Assembly: GCA_013203245.1 (NCBI GenBank)
Contig: JABMOR010000090.1
Location: 1 to 17,825 of the forward strand
Length of the DNA stretch: 17,825 nt
From: Candidatus Nitrosopumilus sp.
GTDB lineage: Archaea > Thermoproteota > Nitrososphaeria > Nitrososphaerales > Nitrosopumilaceae
Direction: 5' to 3'
In this document: piece after piece, positions 7,579 to 14,314 of the stretch
How positions within the stretch are numbered: position 1 is the stretch's first letter
How the letters are laid out: the number at the start of each line of letters is the position of its first letter
Translations under genes and position numbers: made by a program
Notes under the pieces: generated by a model
Seen by the model: only the letters and a program-made list of their open reading frames with translations
What the model was told of the DNA's origin: nothing
Database searches by the model: none

Positions 7579-10224
7579 TCAAGATAATTTAAAAATAGAA
7601 AAAAATTCCTTTGCCCCGTCTTTAGATAATTCTTTATTTTTTGTTTGACAATAATTTGTGGTAAACGTACATTTTGGACATCCTCCCCAATTCTTTTCTT
7701 CTTCTTTTTGTTTTTTATCCGTTGGGCAATCACAATCATTTACTAATGTATATCCTGTATTGAGGACTTTTTCAAACTCATCATAAATGATTTTACTGCA
7801 CCCATTAAATCCGTCTGAGGAATTATCAAAAATGTAAATTATTCCTTTTTCATAATACACGTCAATGTCACTTGATTCAGCTTTTGTCCGAATCTTACCT
7901 GCGTTGACCAATACATGTGATATGGTGTGAACTTTGGGGTCGTTGACTATTGGACTCTTAGAATCTGAAATTGCTTTTGATATGAATTCTTGTGGGAGTG
8001 TTATGCTTACTGCTGAATGCTTTGATTTCCAATGGAAATTTCTCCACCCTGACATGTTACCTCCATTATGCATTGTGAATTTGTCTAATGATTCATTGTA
8101 ATTCCCTTTCATGTAGCCTGTAATGGTTCTGTCAAGTGAAATTACCCCATAACGCAATGATATTTTTTTAGATTTTACATCAATATCTCTGTGAATTGCT
8201 TTGCCTTCTGATGTCTGAATAATTGACGTTTTTACAATTGGCATCGTCCTTTTCCCTTTCTCATTTGATCTTATCAGATATGCCCTTGCACCGTTCTGCG
8301 ATTTTATCAGCGAATTTACTTCATAATTTTGCTTATTGAAATGATATATTGCCTTTTGATGCAACTGATAATATCCTACAGGAACTCCACGAGTTCCAAT
8401 TTTTCTTGAATTATAGTATATCTCAATTTCCCCTGAGGCTCCTCGTAAGTTGACACTATTTGCAAAATCAAAGAATTGTGATTTATCTGATTCATCTGCA
8501 GCTTGTTCTTCAATCTCCACTGATTCATCGTGTTTCTCTGATATCATTGGATTTTCCTTGTTAATTGAAATGACATGGTCTTGTGAGAGATATTCCTTCA
8601 TGTGACGTGCAAAGTAATGGCATGCTGCATCATCTGGATCAAAAACACAGATGGCATAAGATTTCTGGCCCATTCTTCCAGCTCGACCTATTCTTTGAAT
8701 AAAAGAATCAAGCTCGTTTTTAAATGCAGAAATCACTACATCGACATGCCCAATGTCTATTCCAAGCTCCAATGTCGGCGTACATGATAAAACATCCAGT
8801 TCTCCTGATTTCATTTGAGATTCGTAAAGTTTCCTATCTCTTTGATCTAAGCCACCTCTATGAATTTGAATTCTAATCCCACTGTTTGCTTCTTCAACGT
8901 TTGATGCAAGAAACTCTGCATCATTGTGGGAGTTACTAAACACTAACTGTGTTGAATTATTTTTGTAACAAATTGATGCGAGCATCTCCATCGTGGTTCT
9001 TTGTTTGAATTTTCTAGGCATTATGAAAAACATGTGCATATTTTGTTTTCGTCTAAATTTACTTTTGATGTATGTGAATGAATCTTCAGGTAAATCAAAC
9101 ATATTTGAAAAAAATTCTTTTGAATTATCTAGAGTGGCTGACGATCCTACAAACTGAACTTTACCCATGTATCTTTTCATTCTTTTAAGAACCTGATACA
9201 CGTTAGAACCATGAAAACTGGTATAGGAATGTGCTTCATCCATTACTATAATTTTTGCATTTTTGAATAATTCATTCCATTTTTTGTCTTGTAAAATTAG
9301 ATGATAGTTGATAAAATCAAAATTGGTTGCAATGATTAATGATTTCTGACTTGCGTCGGAGATTATCATGTCTTTGTAATCTGTACTCTGGCCTCCGTGG
9401 ATGGAATATACTGTCATTTTGTCTGCTAGTTTGCACTTTTGAATCAGATCTGAGATTTTGGATACCTGGTCATCAATTAGGGCATTAAGTGGATACACAA
9501 GTAATGTGAAAACTCCTAGAGTTGGATTCTCTGAAATTTTCTGTAAAATTGGAATTACAAATGCTTCTGTTTTTCCAGAGCCTGTGGGTGCTGAAATAAT
9601 GGAATTATCCCCCTTTAGAATTGCTCTAATTGATTCTTCTTGAAATGGTAATAATCCTGTAAATCCATATTTTTTTAAACCTTTGATGATGTTTTCTGAT
9701 AGTACATCCTTTAGAGTTTCAATTGGAATTTTTTCAGATTCTGGTGCGATTAATCTTTCATAATGAATTAGTGCCAGTGACTCTTCCTTATGCCCTTGAA
9801 TAATTTCTCGCATTATTGGATCATTGTCAATTAATGATTTTGGAATTTTAGAAATATCGTATAACATACTTTGAGGTAATGGAATTTTATTTTCTTGTTC
9901 TTTTGGTTTTACTTTTGCATATTTTTTAATTTCATCTGGATAGTATGACATTCCTGATTCAGTTGGACCTTCACATCTGTGAGGCTCATCTGTTCTTGAA
10001 TCAATGGGGATGAACTTCCCACTGTCTGACTTGAATCCTTCATCCCAGTAAATCTCTGCACCACATCCTTTGGAGCATTGTTTTGTTTTTCCTGAATAGT
10101 TTACACCATAAGTTGGCATTTTCACCAGAATTTTTTCAGGATTACATTTTGGGCAAACCCACGGGCCACCTACATCCTCATAGCTTTGAACAAGCCTAGA
10201 ATCACAGTTAGAACAAAATTTCAT
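7579..10224 (-). CDS. DEAH-box superfamily 2 helicase with zinc modules (MrfA/Hrq1-like)
   Basis: This is an 881-aa ATP-dependent helicase. Two small N-terminal metal-binding modules come first: a CxxC...CxxC ribbon (C4, C7, C24, C27), then a CSKGC...PHRCE module (50-85). The SF2 core follows: PFQEESI (193-199), Walker A APTGSGKT (212-219), YPLNALIDDQ (244-253), DEAH (329-332), SAT (362-364), TPTLELGIDIG (482-492) and QRIGRAGR (510-517). The C-terminus carries CDC...CPKC...C (C831, C833, C849, C852, C859), like the four-cysteine region of DUF1998/MrfA-type repair helicases. Family knowledge suggests 3'-5' DNA unwinding in repair, but the substrate here is not shown. It is probably monocistronic and convergent with the TrmB-like gene. 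Confidence 0.92.
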   Translation of the reverse strand: MKFCSNCDSRLVQSYEDVGGPWVCPKCNPEKILVKMPTYGVNYSGKTKQCSKGCGAEIYWDEGFKSDSGKFIPIDSRTDEPHRCEGPTESGMSYYPDEIKKYAKVKPKEQENKIPLPQSMLYDISKIPKSLIDNDPIMREIIQGHKEESLALIHYERLIAPESEKIPIETLKDVLSENIIKGLKKYGFTGLLPFQEESIRAILKGDNSIISAPTGSGKTEAFVIPILQKISENPTLGVFTLLVYPLNALIDDQVSKISDLIQKCKLADKMTVYSIHGGQSTDYKDMIISDASQKSLIIATNFDFINYHLILQDKKWNELFKNAKIIVMDEAHSYTSFHGSNVYQVLKRMKRYMGKVQFVGSSATLDNSKEFFSNMFDLPEDSFTYIKSKFRRKQNMHMFFIMPRKFKQRTTMEMLASICYKNNSTQLVFSNSHNDAEFLASNVEEANSGIRIQIHRGGLDQRDRKLYESQMKSGELDVLSCTPTLELGIDIGHVDVVISAFKNELDSFIQRIGRAGRMGQKSYAICVFDPDDAACHYFARHMKEYLSQDHVISINKENPMISEKHDESVEIEEQAADESDKSQFFDFANSVNLRGASGEIEIYYNSRKIGTRGVPVGYYQLHQKAIYHFNKQNYEVNSLIKSQNGARAYLIRSNEKGKRTMPIVKTSIIQTSEGKAIHRDIDVKSKKISLRYGVISLDRTITGYMKGNYNESLDKFTMHNGGNMSGWRNFHWKSKHSAVSITLPQEFISKAISDSKSPIVNDPKVHTISHVLVNAGKIRTKAESSDIDVYYEKGIIYIFDNSSDGFNGCSKIIYDEFEKVLNTGYTLVNDCDCPTDKKQKEEEKNWGGCPKCTFTTNYCQTKNKELSKDGAKEFFSIFKLS

Positions 10225-10338
10225 GAATAAAATTTTAGATTAAATTACCATTAATGAACGAACAAGATCAAAAAACTCCCCATTAATTTTTCATTTGTTA
10301 CCTGAAAATTGACCTAATTTCAGATAATCTTCAATACG

Positions 10339-10344
10339 CTTAAG
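10339..10344 (+). promoter_or_regulatory. CTTAAG-type promoter (copy 1)
   Basis: CTTAAG in the context AATACGCTTAAGTTCACA. The centre is 26.5 nt before the TTG at 10368, the position of a TATA box for a leaderless transcript. It shares the 16-mer GCTTAAGTTCACATAA exactly with the minus-strand copy at 14289-14294. Confidence 0.6.
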
Positions 10345-10367
10345 TTCACATAATTTTCTAATCATTA

Positions 10368-10451
10368 TTGAAAACTCTTTTCAAGGGCGTTATTCTAGTT
10401 GCAGGAATTATCTTTGTGGTTCTTTTAACGTTAAACACATTGGGATTCTAA
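10368..10451 (+). CDS. 27-aa single-span membrane microprotein
   Basis: This tiny ORF, begun by TTG, encodes a charged N-terminus (MKTLFKG) followed by one hydrophobic helix (about residues 7-22, VILVAGIIFVVLLTL) and the tail NTLGF. It would be a single-span membrane peptide of unknown function. Support comes from context: a CTTAAG promoter exactly 26.5 nt upstream of the TTG and a strong T-rich tract right after the TAA stop, so it forms a complete transcription unit. The sequence is too short for homology-based assignment by eye. The alternative is a promoter for a non-coding RNA. Confidence 0.55.
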   Translation: MKTLFKGVILVAGIIFVVLLTLNTLGF

Positions 10452-10452
10452 A

Positions 10453-10476
10453 TTTTTTGTTTTTCTGATCATTTTT
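10453..10476 (+). terminator. T-rich archaeal terminator
   Basis: Two to three T tracts (TTTTTTGTTTTT, then ATTTTT) begin 2 nt after the stop of the 27-aa ORF. Oligo-T without a hairpin is the usual archaeal intrinsic terminator. Confidence 0.5.
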
Positions 10477-10545
10477 GAAGAAAAAACAAACAAATGTAAA
10501 GAATTTACAGAATACACTATTGTATTTGTTTAACGTAATGATATA

Positions 10546-10656
10546 ATGGTATATTCTAATGCATTGTATTTTGCATCACAGTTTGACAAGTTGACTGATA
10601 AAATACTCTCCACGGTTAATGTAAAACAAAAATTAGAAAAAAATCAAACTAGATAA
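10546..10656 (+). CDS. Possible 36-aa sORF
   Basis: An ATG-started frame encodes a 36-aa peptide with an aromatic N-terminal half (MVYSNALYFASQFDKL) and a basic, amphipathic C-terminus (VKQKLEKNQTR). I do not recognise it. An AT-rich region (around 10516-10533) precedes it, but no box sits at exactly the -26 position, so evidence is weak. It fills most of the gap between the 27-aa ORF and the gene at 10747; the remainder of that gap shows only AT-rich sequence. Confidence 0.3.
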   Translation: MVYSNALYFASQFDKLTDKILSTVNVKQKLEKNQTR

Positions 10657-10746
10657 AATTATTCTTTATAGATTGATGTTGGAATTTTAAGAATAGTTGT
10701 TGTTGGAATTAGAAAAATCTTTTTTTTAAGAATCAATATTCCTATA

Positions 10747-11145
10747 TTGACAATATTCTCACATTATTCATTGACTGCCAATCATCCTAAAATTATAGGA
10801 ATCAATCTATTTGAAATAATTGAAACATTATACCACAATAAAGAAAATTCAATGTATCTAAACGAACTTTGTAAAATGATACATAGAGAATACAACGATG
10901 TCAAAGTTGATGTATTGTATTTATCCAGTTTAGGGTGTGCCAAATCTGATTTTATTGAAGATACAGTTAATCAAAGAGTGGCATTTCTAACTCCAAAATC
11001 TACGATGGTCATGGATAGAACAATACCTCCAAAAAACTATGATGAATTTATCCAAATGTTTGCAAATCCTGAGAAAGACTTTGGAGATCCTGTTATTTCA
11101 GACAAGAAAAGCAGATTCAAAAGAGTATTTGGATTGGGTAAATAA
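10747..11145 (+). CDS. Hypothetical protein, possible winged-helix
   Basis: This is a 132-aa soluble protein that I cannot assign to a family. The segment LFEIIETLYHNKENSMYLNELCKMI (21-45) followed by VDVLYLSSLGCAKSDFIED and a short beta-rich stretch (QRVAFLTPKS) has the pattern of a winged-helix domain. The C-terminus is charged and probably flexible (SDKKSRFKRVFGLGK). The longest frame starts at TTG 10747. A TTTTTTTTAAG tract 17-27 nt upstream may be its TATA region, but spacing is not decisive. Regulatory function is inference only. Confidence 0.7.
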   Translation: MTIFSHYSLTANHPKIIGINLFEIIETLYHNKENSMYLNELCKMIHREYNDVKVDVLYLSSLGCAKSDFIEDTVNQRVAFLTPKSTMVMDRTIPPKNYDEFIQMFANPEKDFGDPVISDKKSRFKRVFGLGK

Positions 11146-11167
11146 TTAATTTCTAAACTCCAATACA

Positions 11168-11173
11168 CTTAAG
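11168..11173 (+). promoter_or_regulatory. CTTAAG-type promoter (copy 2)
   Basis: CTTAAG in the context CCAATACACTTAAGATCATAG, preceded by TTTCTAAAC (11150-11158). It predicts transcription starting near 11197, i.e. a leader of about 13 nt before the ATG at 11210. A second AT box (ATATATTC, about 11181-11188) is instead spaced for leaderless initiation at that ATG. Confidence 0.45.
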
Positions 11174-11209
11174 ATCATAGATATATTCTTTCTAATTGGT
11201 TACAATATT

Positions 11210-11527
11210 ATGTCAATGTTGGTAAAATCTAAATTAAAATTTCTTCTGATTATCCCTATACTTGTCGGGATTATTTATTTTGGAACGAGTGTGACTGATT
11301 TTGATATCTTGGAAAGTATGGATACTCAAAAATGGGTATTAGAACAATTTGCAATAAACTATGAGGCAATGATGATTGCGTGTAGTGAAGATAACCTTAA
11401 TCCTGAAGAATTACAATCATGTCTTGATGCATTTGATGAAGTAAGGGAATTTTGCACCCTTGAGAGTGCAGAACAATGTGGTGATGAACAAATGGAACAA
11501 TTAGAACAAAAATTATTAGACCTCTGA
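11210..11527 (+). CDS. Membrane-anchored extracytoplasmic four-cysteine protein
   Basis: The 105-aa product has a basic N-terminus (MSMLVKSKLK) and one hydrophobic helix (about 10-26, FLLIIPILVGIIYFG), which is a signal anchor or uncleaved signal peptide. The rest is acidic and helical, with cysteines at 58, 71, 82 and 90, an even number that would suit two disulfides outside the cell. The last residues (EQMEQLEQKLLDL) could form a short coiled coil. I do not recognise the family. It follows a CTTAAG promoter and lies in a run of small genes in the same direction. Confidence 0.75.
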   Translation: MSMLVKSKLKFLLIIPILVGIIYFGTSVTDFDILESMDTQKWVLEQFAINYEAMMIACSEDNLNPEELQSCLDAFDEVREFCTLESAEQCGDEQMEQLEQKLLDL

Positions 11528-11688
11528 TTACTCCTATTTTCCCTTAGATTCTGAATTCCTTAAATGATTTTTATCTCTTTAGAAATATTGTTCTTTGTGG
11601 GCTAGATGGGTACTACTTACCTGTCAAGTCCACATCTAAAAATAAGGAAATTTAGAATAATAATTCTCCAACAAACAACTCCAACACG

Positions 11689-11694
11689 CTTAAG
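11689..11694 (+). promoter_or_regulatory. CTTAAG-type promoter (copy 3)
   Basis: CTTAAG in the context CCAACACGCTTAAGTTAACA. Its centre is 25.5 nt upstream of the ATG at 11717, which suggests a leaderless mRNA for the 52-aa zinc ribbon. Confidence 0.6.
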
Positions 11695-11716
11695 TTAACA
11701 CAGAATTTAGAAAGAC

Positions 11717-11875
11717 ATGATTCCGAAAGGAGACATACCTGGTGTATGTGGAGATTGTGGGGAACACATTACGTATTTTAAAAAGTCTATACAAACTCAT
11801 GCAGAATTATTGAAAAAACATCGGTGTCCAAAGTGTGGGAATTTTGCATTGAAAACATTGAGTACTGATTTGTAA
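11717..11875 (+). CDS. 52-aa zinc-ribbon protein
   Basis: This ATG-started ORF encodes a 52-aa protein with two CxxC knuckles: VCGDCGEH (C11, C14) and CPKCGNFAL (C37, C40), separated by a 22-residue helix-prone linker (SIQTHAELLKKH). This is a compact zinc ribbon or rubredoxin-like metal site. Similar tiny zinc ribbons are common in Thaumarchaeota and are usually uncharacterised. It has its own CTTAAG promoter at -25.5. Nucleic-acid or protein binding is inference. Confidence 0.75.
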   Translation: MIPKGDIPGVCGDCGEHITYFKKSIQTHAELLKKHRCPKCGNFALKTLSTDL

Positions 11876-11900
11876 TTAGAAAGAGATTCTAAACTATACG

Positions 11901-11906
11901 CTTAAG
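11901..11906 (+). promoter_or_regulatory. CTTAAG-type promoter (copy 4)
   Basis: CTTAAG in the context CTATACGCTTAAGTTCATAG, with ATTCTAAAC (11886-11894) ending 6 nt before it. The centre is 26.5 nt before the TTG at 11930 and supports that non-ATG start. Copy 5 has the same ATTCTAAAC element at the same 6-nt spacing. Confidence 0.6.
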
Positions 11907-11929
11907 TTCATAGATTCATTGAAATTGTA

Positions 11930-12154
11930 TTGAATAATCGGCGTACGGGATTAGCTTTGATAATTGCTTCTGCCATTATTGGAGTTATTGCTATACGATT
12001 GGATAGTTTGCCCGGAGAGGCAATTATTCCACTTTTAGTAATTACTGGTATTGGTTTTGTCAGCGGTATATTTTTGCTAAATTATAAAGCAAAACATTCC
12101 AAACGAGATAAAGGTAAATTCAAAAGAACGAACACCAATTCTTGGGATGCTTAA
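11930..12154 (+). CDS. Small two-helix membrane protein
   Basis: This 74-aa protein has two predicted membrane segments: about 7-22 (GLALIIASAIIGVIAI) and 31-51 (AIIPLLVITGIGFVSGIFLLN). They are joined by a short loop containing RLDSLPGE. The C-terminus is strongly basic (KAKHSKRDKGKFKR) and by the positive-inside rule should face the cytoplasm, giving a helical hairpin. The TTG start is favoured because the CTTAAG box lies exactly 26.5 nt upstream. Function is unknown and I recognise no family. Confidence 0.75.
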   Translation: MNNRRTGLALIIASAIIGVIAIRLDSLPGEAIIPLLVITGIGFVSGIFLLNYKAKHSKRDKGKFKRTNTNSWDA

Positions 12155-12184
12155 TTTTCAGATAGTTTGATTCTAAACAACACA

Positions 12185-12190
12185 CTTAAG
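12185..12190 (+). promoter_or_regulatory. CTTAAG-type promoter (copy 5)
   Basis: CTTAAG in the context AACAACACACTTAAGACAC, with ATTCTAAAC at 12170-12178, 6 nt upstream. The centre is 26.5 nt from the ATG at 12214, and this identifies 12214 rather than the in-frame TTG at 12199 as the start. Confidence 0.6.
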
Positions 12191-12213
12191 ACACTTTTTT
12201 GTATATCTTAATT

Positions 12214-12408
12214 ATGGGATTGAAAAAAATTCTAAGCAAATTCTGTATTATGAAAAAGGTTAGAGACAAGGCAAACGAATCTGAAAGTGATGCAAAAAAA
12301 TCTGAAAATATAGCCTCTGAACAAGAGGAGATGAAAGAAGAACAACATGAGCTTGATCTTAAAGAAAATTACGAATCTGATGAAAAGTATGACGAATCTA
12401 AAGATTAG
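12214..12408 (+). CDS. Small acidic charged protein (paralog of 14315-14440)
   Basis: The 64-aa product has a short basic amphipathic N-terminus (MGLKKILSKFCIMKKVRDK) followed by a highly charged, low-complexity acidic helix. Its last 29 residues align without gaps to a 41-aa ORF on the opposite strand at 14315-14440: both have QEEMKEE, then H-E/Q-L-D/E-LKE, a Y, then DEKYDES, ending two residues later. I know no function. Such sequences are likely extended helices or disordered. The start is chosen from the CTTAAG box at -26.5; the longer frame from 12199 adds only five residues. Confidence 0.7.
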   Translation: MGLKKILSKFCIMKKVRDKANESESDAKKSENIASEQEEMKEEQHELDLKENYESDEKYDESKD

Positions 12409-12465
12409 ATTTTAAACTATAAACTCTAGCCCAACTTATTTAATGAAATTATCTACATTCTGATC

Positions 12466-12873
12466 ATGCCTTTAGATAAAATGCCCGATCCGGATGAATT
12501 TGTTCTAACTCACAATTCTAAGGTTTTACACATAAATGGAAATCCTGTGGCATGCATCCTTGACAATCAAAATGATTCTAGGTATGTCTCCCTGCCAAAT
12601 GATCCTTCCTTGAGGGCCAGCCTGATGGGATTTTTGAATAAACATGATGATTTGGGATTGCTAATGGGATTCAAATTAAAGATTCAAACTGATACTGAAT
12701 TCTTTGAATACACTGTATATCCTGATGAGGAGTTTATTGATACTGTGATTTTTGATGAATCAATTCATATCGTTAATGATTCTATGGAGAATCTATTCTC
12801 ATTAAGAAAAATTGTAACGGATCAATTTGTAAAAACAAGATCAGAGTTTGATAAATTTAAAAAAATGATATAA
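12466..12873 (+). CDS. Hypothetical protein
   Basis: This is a 135-aa soluble protein with no recognised domain. It has an N-terminal beta-rich portion (KVLHINGNPVACILDNQNDSRYVSL), a central hydrophobic stretch (GLLMGFKLKIQ) and a helical C-terminus with charged residues (LRKIVTDQFVKTRSEFDKFKKMI). The ATG start has an AT box (CTTATTTAA, about 12435-12443) centred about 27 nt upstream, consistent with a leaderless mRNA. It is co-directional with the nuclease gene 40 bp downstream and may be co-transcribed with it. No signal peptide or membrane helix is evident. Confidence 0.75.
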   Translation: MPLDKMPDPDEFVLTHNSKVLHINGNPVACILDNQNDSRYVSLPNDPSLRASLMGFLNKHDDLGLLMGFKLKIQTDTEFFEYTVYPDEEFIDTVIFDESIHIVNDSMENLFSLRKIVTDQFVKTRSEFDKFKKMI

Positions 12874-12913
12874 TGTCCAAATCATTCAATAACTACTTCA
12901 TCTGAATTTTCCT

Positions 12914-13579
12914 GTGGCAAATTTTACACCCATGTTAAAGGCTAGAGAACCAGTACTTTTGGATAGGGATGATGGACATTGGTATCAGACCAAATTTGAC
13001 AAAATTTATCCTTCAATCAGTACAATTCTTTCTGCAACTGCCCCTGAACACAAAAAAAATGGATTACAAATCTGGAAGGAAAACGAACCAGCTCATGAAT
13101 ACATAACAAAACAAGCACAAAATATAGGAACACAATCACACAAAATTATAGAAGATTATTTGGCCAATAGTTTGGATCTGGAAGAATTTGATTTGTTACC
13201 TATAGCACATTTTAATAATCTGAAACCTTTCCTTGAGAATATTTCAGATGTTACATGTATAGAGCAGAGGATGTATTCTGATAAACTACAGGTTGCAGGA
13301 ACTAGTGATTTGATTGCAGAGTATAATGGAGAATTATCAATAATTGATTACAAGACCAAGCGAAAACCACAGATTGATGATTACATGTACGAGTATTACC
13401 TGCAAACTACCTGCTATGCTAAAATGTTTGAGGAGGTAACTGGTCAGAAAATCAACCAGGTGGTAATTCTAGTTAGTAGTGAGAAAAACACTCGACAGGA
13501 ATTTATCAAAACATGTGATGACTATGTGGAACCTATGATGGCTCGAGTTGAGAAATACTATCTGAATAACTTACAATAG
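12914..13579 (+). CDS. PD-(D/E)XK exonuclease, MGME1/phage-like
   Basis: This 221-aa nuclease has YPSISTILSAT (32-42), GTQSHKIIEDYL (72-83, with H76 and E80), GTSDLIAEY (129-137, with D132), then IIDYKTKR with the D145-x-K147 core, and a Y161..Q164..Y168 helix. This is the complete RecB-type PD-(D/E)XK active site. The leading YPS(I/V)(S/T)T motif followed by GTxxH..E is characteristic of MGME1-like exonucleases and their relatives in marine phages. It probably degrades or trims DNA with divalent metal. The start is GTG at 12914; ATG at 12932 is an alternative and leaves the domain intact. Its 3' end faces the HEPN-like gene, 5 bp away. Confidence 0.85.
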   Translation: MANFTPMLKAREPVLLDRDDGHWYQTKFDKIYPSISTILSATAPEHKKNGLQIWKENEPAHEYITKQAQNIGTQSHKIIEDYLANSLDLEEFDLLPIAHFNNLKPFLENISDVTCIEQRMYSDKLQVAGTSDLIAEYNGELSIIDYKTKRKPQIDDYMYEYYLQTTCYAKMFEEVTGQKINQVVILVSSEKNTRQEFIKTCDDYVEPMMARVEKYYLNNLQ

Positions 13580-13584
13580 ATTCC

Positions 13585-14265
13585 TTACGCCAGTCTGTCT
13601 AATTTCTTATCTAATTCTTGAACTTGTTTTGTCAAATCACTTACTACCCCATCTAGCATTTCTGATTTTTTATCTGGTTTTCTTATAGTTCCATTTGACC
13701 AATCTATCATTGCATCTAGTATTTCTGTAACTTGTAAAGCACTATCGGCCAAATTTTTAATGTTTAGAATCTGTTTTTTATTTTCATCCTTTGGATAAAT
13801 TACAATCTGACCATTTTTTTGAATTAAAAATTGTTGATGTGTAATGGCATGTCTGAAATTCTCTAAAAACAACCCTTTGATTGAATTTTTCAATTTTTCT
13901 GGATATTGCATCTTGTTACAAATTCTTTTTAGCATTTCTTCTAGTGTGGTGTTTTCATCAAACCCATCTTTGATTTTTAAAGGGTTGATGATAGTTTTTA
14001 GAAATTTTTTAATCACGTCTAAATGAGAATTTATGAATGATAATTCTGAATAAATTGTAAAGATTACTGTTTCTTCTTGTCTTGTTTGAAATGAATCTAG
14101 TTTACTTACTAGTTCACTGATTGAATGTGAAAATGCTCTTTTGAATTGTATGAAATTTTTAAAAAATTCTTCATCATGATATGCCTTGTTGAATTGGACT
14201 AATCCGTGTGATTCTATGTCGTTTAGGATTACAAATGTGGCTTTGTAGTTTGGATCAAGACTCAA
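13585..14265 (-). CDS. Helical protein with HEPN-like RHAITH motif
   Basis: This 226-aa, mostly alpha-helical protein has no assigned name. FLENFRHAITHQQFLI (133-148) contains R138-H-x3-H143, the Rx4H pattern with a polar residue after Arg that marks HEPN RNases and HEPN-like immune or sensor domains. It is followed by a short beta pair (GQIVIYP). The C-terminus (about 203-225) is a coiled coil. The start is TTG at 14265, strongly supported by a minus-strand CTTAAG box exactly 26.5 nt upstream. No toxin/antitoxin partner is adjacent on the same strand. RNase activity is inference; the motif could be coincidental in a helical protein. Confidence 0.75.
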   Translation of the reverse strand: MSLDPNYKATFVILNDIESHGLVQFNKAYHDEEFFKNFIQFKRAFSHSISELVSKLDSFQTRQEETVIFTIYSELSFINSHLDVIKKFLKTIINPLKIKDGFDENTTLEEMLKRICNKMQYPEKLKNSIKGLFLENFRHAITHQQFLIQKNGQIVIYPKDENKKQILNIKNLADSALQVTEILDAMIDWSNGTIRKPDKKSEMLDGVVSDLTKQVQELDKKLDRLA

Positions 14266-14288
14266 TAATTTTTTAAATTTTATGTGAA

Positions 14289-14294
14289 CTTAAG
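14289..14294 (-). promoter_or_regulatory. CTTAAG-type promoter (copy 6, minus strand)
   Basis: On the minus strand the context is CAATAAGCTTAAGTTCACAT, with ATTCTAAAT (14306-14314) 11 nt upstream. The centre is 26.5 nt before the TTG at 14265 of the HEPN-like gene. It lies just downstream of the 41-aa acidic ORF, so the HEPN-like gene has its own promoter. Confidence 0.6.
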
Positions 14295-14314
14295 CTTATT
14301 GATAAATTTAGAAT

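Noticed and set aside
7422..7739. 105-codon minus-strand frame overlapping the helicase end
   Set aside because: Lysine/isoleucine-rich shadow of the helicase C-terminus and antisense to the TrmB-like gene.
10225..10338. Possible gene in the gap between the helicase and the 27-aa ORF
   Set aside because: Only a 10-codon frame from 10253 is seen, without a suitably spaced box.
11606..11701. 31-codon plus-strand frame before the 52-aa zinc ribbon
   Set aside because: It runs through the CTTAAG promoter, has no well-spaced box and no protein-like pattern.
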